Shown: piece after piece, positions 34,535-36,765 of the stretch | Numbering within the stretch: the first letter of the stretch is position 1 | How the letters are laid out: each line of letters begins with the position of its first letter | NCBI GenBank assembly: GCA_963725415.1 | Contig: CAVRZY010000123.1 | Coordinates: 1-36,765, forward strand | Direction: 5' to 3' | Length of the DNA stretch: 36,765 bases | Origin: CAVRZY01 sp963725415 | GTDB lineage: Bacteria > Acidobacteriota > Terriglobia > Bryobacterales > Bryobacteraceae | Made by a program: the position numbers and the translations under genes | The notes under the pieces: generated by a model | Seen by the model: only the letters and a program-made list of their open reading frames with translations | What the model was told of the DNA's origin: nothing | The model's database searches: none

Positions 34535-35452
34535 ATGTCGCTGGTGGTCGTCGGTTCGGTGGCTTACGACGGGGTCGAGACCCCGCACGGGCGTGTGGAA
34601 CGCATGCTGGGCGGCTCCTGCACCTACGTCGCGCTGGCTGCCAGCTTCTTTACCGAGGCCGCGATGGTGGCCGTGGTGGGCGAGGATTTCGAGCAAGCGG
34701 ACGCGGATTTCCTGGCTGGCCGCGGAATCGATCTGGCGGGACTGGAGCGGGCGCCGGGCAAAACATTTTTTTGGTCGGGTGTTTATTCGCAAGACATGAA
34801 CGACCGCACCACGCTGCGGACGGACTTGAACGTCTTTGCGGATTTCAATCCCAAGCTTCCGGAGCACTATCGCTCCCAGCCCTACCTGTTTCTGGGCAAC
34901 ATCCAGCCAGCGCTCCAGGGCGCCGTGCGTGCCCAGATGAGCGGCCCCCGGCTGGTGGGCGGCGATACGATGAACTACTGGATCAAGAACACGCGCGAGG
35001 AGCTGCTGGAGGCGCTGAAGCAGTGGGACTGCCTGCTGATCAACGACGCCGAGGCCCGCCTGCTATCGGGCTGCTACAATCTGCGGCGGGCGGCGCAACG
35101 GATTCTCGAGATGGGTCCGAGGACGTTGATCGTCAAACGCGGCGAGTACGGCGCCATCCTGTTCGACCAGCAAGGGTGGTTTGTCGCGCCCGCCTACCTG
35201 CTGGAGGAGGTTTTCGATCCGACGGGCGCGGGAGACTCTTTCGCCGGAGGGTTCCTCGGGTATCTGGCGGGGTGCGGCATCGACCTGAGACAGGATCGCC
35301 GCGAGGCTGAGGAGCTTCGCCGGGCCGTGATCTACGGATCGGTCATGGGCAGCTTCTGCTGCGAGAGATTTGGCGTGGATCGGTTTCGCGCTTTGACGCG
35401 CGCGGAGATCGATGGGCGTTTTCAGGAGTTCAAGAGCCTCACGGAGTTCTGA
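34535..35452 (+). CDS. PfkB-family sugar or nucleoside kinase
   Basis: 305 residues. Starts MSLVVVGSVAYDGVETPHGR; the glycine-rich sugar-binding turn is LGGSCTYVALAASFF and the signature DPTGAGDSFAGGF (228-240) holds catalytic D234. INDAEARLLSG and LIVKRGEYGAILF are further PfkB landmarks. It phosphorylates a sugar or nucleoside with ATP in the cytoplasm; the substrate is unknown, and wording resembles kinases near the adenosine/ribokinase group. It is not closely similar to the other PfkB protein at 17179, whose signature is atypical. No partner genes nearby explain its role. Confidence 0.88.
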   Translation: MSLVVVGSVAYDGVETPHGRVERMLGGSCTYVALAASFFTEAAMVAVVGEDFEQADADFLAGRGIDLAGLERAPGKTFFWSGVYSQDMNDRTTLRTDLNVFADFNPKLPEHYRSQPYLFLGNIQPALQGAVRAQMSGPRLVGGDTMNYWIKNTREELLEALKQWDCLLINDAEARLLSGCYNLRRAAQRILEMGPRTLIVKRGEYGAILFDQQGWFVAPAYLLEEVFDPTGAGDSFAGGFLGYLAGCGIDLRQDRREAEELRRAVIYGSVMGSFCCERFGVDRFRALTRAEIDGRFQEFKSLTEF

Positions 35453-35456
35453 AGGA

Positions 35457-35834
35457 GTGCGCCAGAAGGCGGGCGCCGGCCGGGGGAAGTCCCTGGCGGC
35501 TACCCGACCAGCAGCGATACTGGAAACGATTGCGGTCTTTGGCCTGCTGGCGGCGCTGAGCTGGGCGACGGTCGCTTTCTTCTCCCGCCACGCGTATCTC
35601 TTGTATTACGGGGACGCCCAGGCGCACCTCAACATAGCCCGCCGGATCCTGGATTCGCGCACGCCTGGCTACTATCAATTCGGAACGGTGTGGCTTCCGC
35701 TGCCCCACCTGCTGATGCTGCCTCTTGTGCGCGATGACCGATTGTGGCAGACCGGCCTGGCGGGCGCGACTTACTGCCGGAACGGGATGCGAGCGCCCTC
35801 CTTTTCCGAGATGACAATCAGGTCCCTCAGGTAG
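35457..35834 (+). CDS. Membrane protein, glycosyltransferase-39-like N-terminus, truncated by a junction
   Basis: Only the first part is present. A membrane segment (ILETIAVFGLLAALSWATVA FFS) is followed by YLLYYGDAQAHLNIARRILD and TPGYYQFGTVWLPLPHLLML, wording typical of the first periplasmic loop of dolichyl-phosphate-mannose-type (GT39) glycosyltransferases, with the acidic pair in YGDAQAHLN. After LAGA (near 35772) the frame becomes unrelated (TYCRNGM...) and stops at 35834, where sequence from another gene starts on the opposite strand. The GTG at 35457 is four bases after the kinase stop; an ATG at 35412 inside that gene is an alternative. The real protein would be several hundred residues. 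Confidence 0.6.
   Translation: MRQKAGAGRGKSLAATRPAAILETIAVFGLLAALSWATVAFFSRHAYLLYYGDAQAHLNIARRILDSRTPGYYQFGTVWLPLPHLLMLPLVRDDRLWQTGLAGATYCRNGMRAPSFSEMTIRSLR
35772..35772. other. Probable chimeric junction
   Basis: Left of about 35,772 the plus strand codes for the GT39-like protein; right of it the minus strand codes for a benzoate-CoA-ligase-like fragment. Both reading frames are cut at the same place to within about ten bases. GC content falls and codon use changes on the right side. An assembly join of two organisms is more likely than a natural insertion. Confidence 0.7.
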
Positions 35835-36226
35835 AACAGATTTCCTTGATCTGTGAGACCACTGGCATGAGCTGTTCAGAGACCACGAGCACCCGTGCCC
35901 GGCTGTCATTGAGGTAATACTCATAGTCTTCCGGGGTCAGCATCGTGTTCACACGGGATCGGCACTGCACCGATTTTTACAGTCCCCCAGAAAATCGCAT
36001 AGAACTGGGGGACATCGAGCATCAAGATAATCACCCTGTCATCGACCTGCACACCCAGTTCGCGCAGGCCGTTGGCCGTTTTGTTCGTCATCTTCTGCAT
36101 ATCGTTGTACGTGTAATGGCGGTACTCCGTATAGACCGCTACCTTGTGGCCCCGCCCCTGCCTGATATTGCGGTCTACAAAGTAGTCCGCTGCATTAAAA
36201 AATTCTTGGGATTCTCCATGAATCAT
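35772..36226 (-). pseudogene. Benzoate-CoA-ligase-family acyl-CoA synthetase, N-terminal fragment with two frameshifts
   Basis: Starts at ATG 36226 behind an AGAGGTGG Shine-Dalgarno: NAADYFVDRNIRQGRGHKVA, YTYNDMQKMTNKTANGLREL, IILMLDVPQFYAIFWGTVKI and GAVPIP. Near 35946 one extra T shifts the frame; skipping it gives VNTMLTPEDYEYYLNDSRAR and VLVVSEQLMPVVSQIKEIC. Near 35836 one missing C shifts again; restoring it gives STLRDLIVISEKEG. The fragment then ends at the junction. The wording is that of the N-terminal AMP-forming domain of benzoate-CoA ligases; the ATP-binding and catalytic motifs lie beyond the cut. It comes from DNA with lower GC than the rest of the window. Confidence 0.75.
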
Positions 36227-36573
36227 ACGTTCACCACCTCTCTCAAGCCTACTTCCTCACGGCACCTTACCATCGGTTTTTGGTTCCACCACCCAACCAC
36301 CATTTTTAACACATTCATCTATATAGCTGCAGCATTATTTTGATTTCAAGAGAAGATTTTAGACTGGGGAATAAACGGAACCAATATTCCTCTCCGGAAG
36401 CTTGGTCTAGAGCTTCACCGATGATCCTGCCTAATATTCATCCTTTGCCGCTCTCTCAATCCACTCCTCCCCCCCTCGGTGCACGTATCGCCTTCCTTCC
36501 CATGTTGTACCGATAACGACTATCCCGGATCCCAAGAGGGTGAGAGGGGAGTGGGTTTTAAAGGCGCGGCAGG
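36227..36573. other. AT-richer intergenic region, no gene seen
   Basis: About 347 bases between the ligase start and the MFS stop on the minus strand. No open frame with coding character, and no clear promoter hexamers or terminator were found. Composition differs clearly from the GC-rich main part of the window. Confidence 0.5.
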
Positions 36574-36765
36574 CTACTTTTTGTCTCTCACAAAAAGGTA
36601 GAAATAAATAAGATTGAAGATGCCGATGAGAGATAAGAAGAGGAACATGATCGGATAGCTGGTGAATTGGATGACCACACCCATGACCACCGGTCCCATG
36701 AATATCCCCAAATCCGTCATTGCGGTCAGTGTCCCCATCGCTAAACTTCGGGAAGAACCCACACG
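36574..36765 (-). CDS. MFS transporter, C-terminal end only
   Basis: The minus strand is open from the window edge to the stop at 36574 and reads GSSRSLAMGTLTAMTDLGIF, MGPVVMGVVIQF, then SYPIMFLFLSLIGIFNLIYF and YLFVRDKK. Two hydrophobic helices with a conserved D-G-M-GP-MG turn and a short basic tail fit the last two membrane helices of a major facilitator transporter. The 5' part lies outside the window. It is on the same strand as the ligase-like fragment, and may be part of the same foreign operon. Confidence 0.7.
   Translation of the reverse strand, partial: RVGSSRSLAMGTLTAMTDLGIFMGPVVMGVVIQFTSYPIMFLFLSLIGIFNLIYFYLFVRDKK

Noticed and set aside
34535..35452. Second PfkB kinase as part of the inositol route
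   Set aside because: It lies 16 kb away, has a standard DPTGAGDS signature and no nearby operator or iol gene.

Overview
The window looks like DNA from an acidobacterium of the Solibacter/Bryobacter group, probably one metagenomic contig. The basis is GC-rich sequence, an Oar-like TonB-dependent receptor with an N-terminal carboxypeptidase-regulatory-like domain, a secreted protein ending in what I recognise as the Solibacter-type C-terminal domain (TIGR03437-like), a DUF1080 protein, an M14 peptidase and many REP-type palindromes. No rRNA, tRNA or CRISPR array was seen. Both ends are suspect. The first 80 bases are poly-A followed by a CA microsatellite. From about 35,772 onward the sequence changes to AT-richer DNA that cuts a membrane-protein gene and carries a broken benzoate-CoA-ligase-like gene and the end of an MFS gene, which suggests a chimeric join.

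Layout. 290-783 (-): N-terminal part of a small exported helical-repeat protein. 863-4972 (-): a two-gene unit, TonB-dependent receptor then beta-propeller phytase. 5368-18072 (+): a long divergent unit of LacI-type regulator, sugar ABC transporter (ATPase, permease, binding protein), zinc dehydrogenase (IolM-like), creatininase-family hydrolase (IolN-like), an inserted REP-associated tyrosine transposase, TIM-barrel epimerase (IolO-like), two Gfo/Idh/MocA dehydrogenases (IolG-like and a paralogue), an OPA-type organophosphate transporter and a PfkB kinase. 18137-21736: REP elements, an internally deleted IS, a hypothetical exported protein and a second decayed IS with a DUF6788 gene. 21737-27633: fused alpha/beta E1 2-oxoacid dehydrogenase, serS, and a large exported protein. 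27796-28047: nested palindromes. 28166-35834: sugar isomerase, M14 peptidase (frameshifted), HicB with a degraded HicA, DUF1080 protein, TolB-like propeller protein, PfkB kinase, truncated membrane protein.

Main interpretation. The first half reads as one phytate/inositol utilisation locus. The receptor and phytase would capture and dephosphorylate phytate outside the inner membrane, the ABC transporter would import inositol, and IolG, IolM, IolN and IolO would convert it through scyllo-inosose and 3-dehydro-scyllo-inosose to 5-keto-L-gluconate and D-tagaturonate, as in the Thermotoga maritima route rather than the Bacillus iolBCDE route. Two nearly identical 14-base LacI-type operators, differing at one base, lie just downstream of (or touching) the -10 boxes of the two divergent promoters. 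One repressor may therefore control both halves. The linkage and shared operator are seen in the sequence; substrate assignments rest on family resemblance and remain inference.

Sequence quality. iolN and the M14 peptidase each read as if they carry one extra base in a C or G run near the 3' end, and the terminal ligase fragment has two frameshifts. These could be real decay or assembly/read errors.
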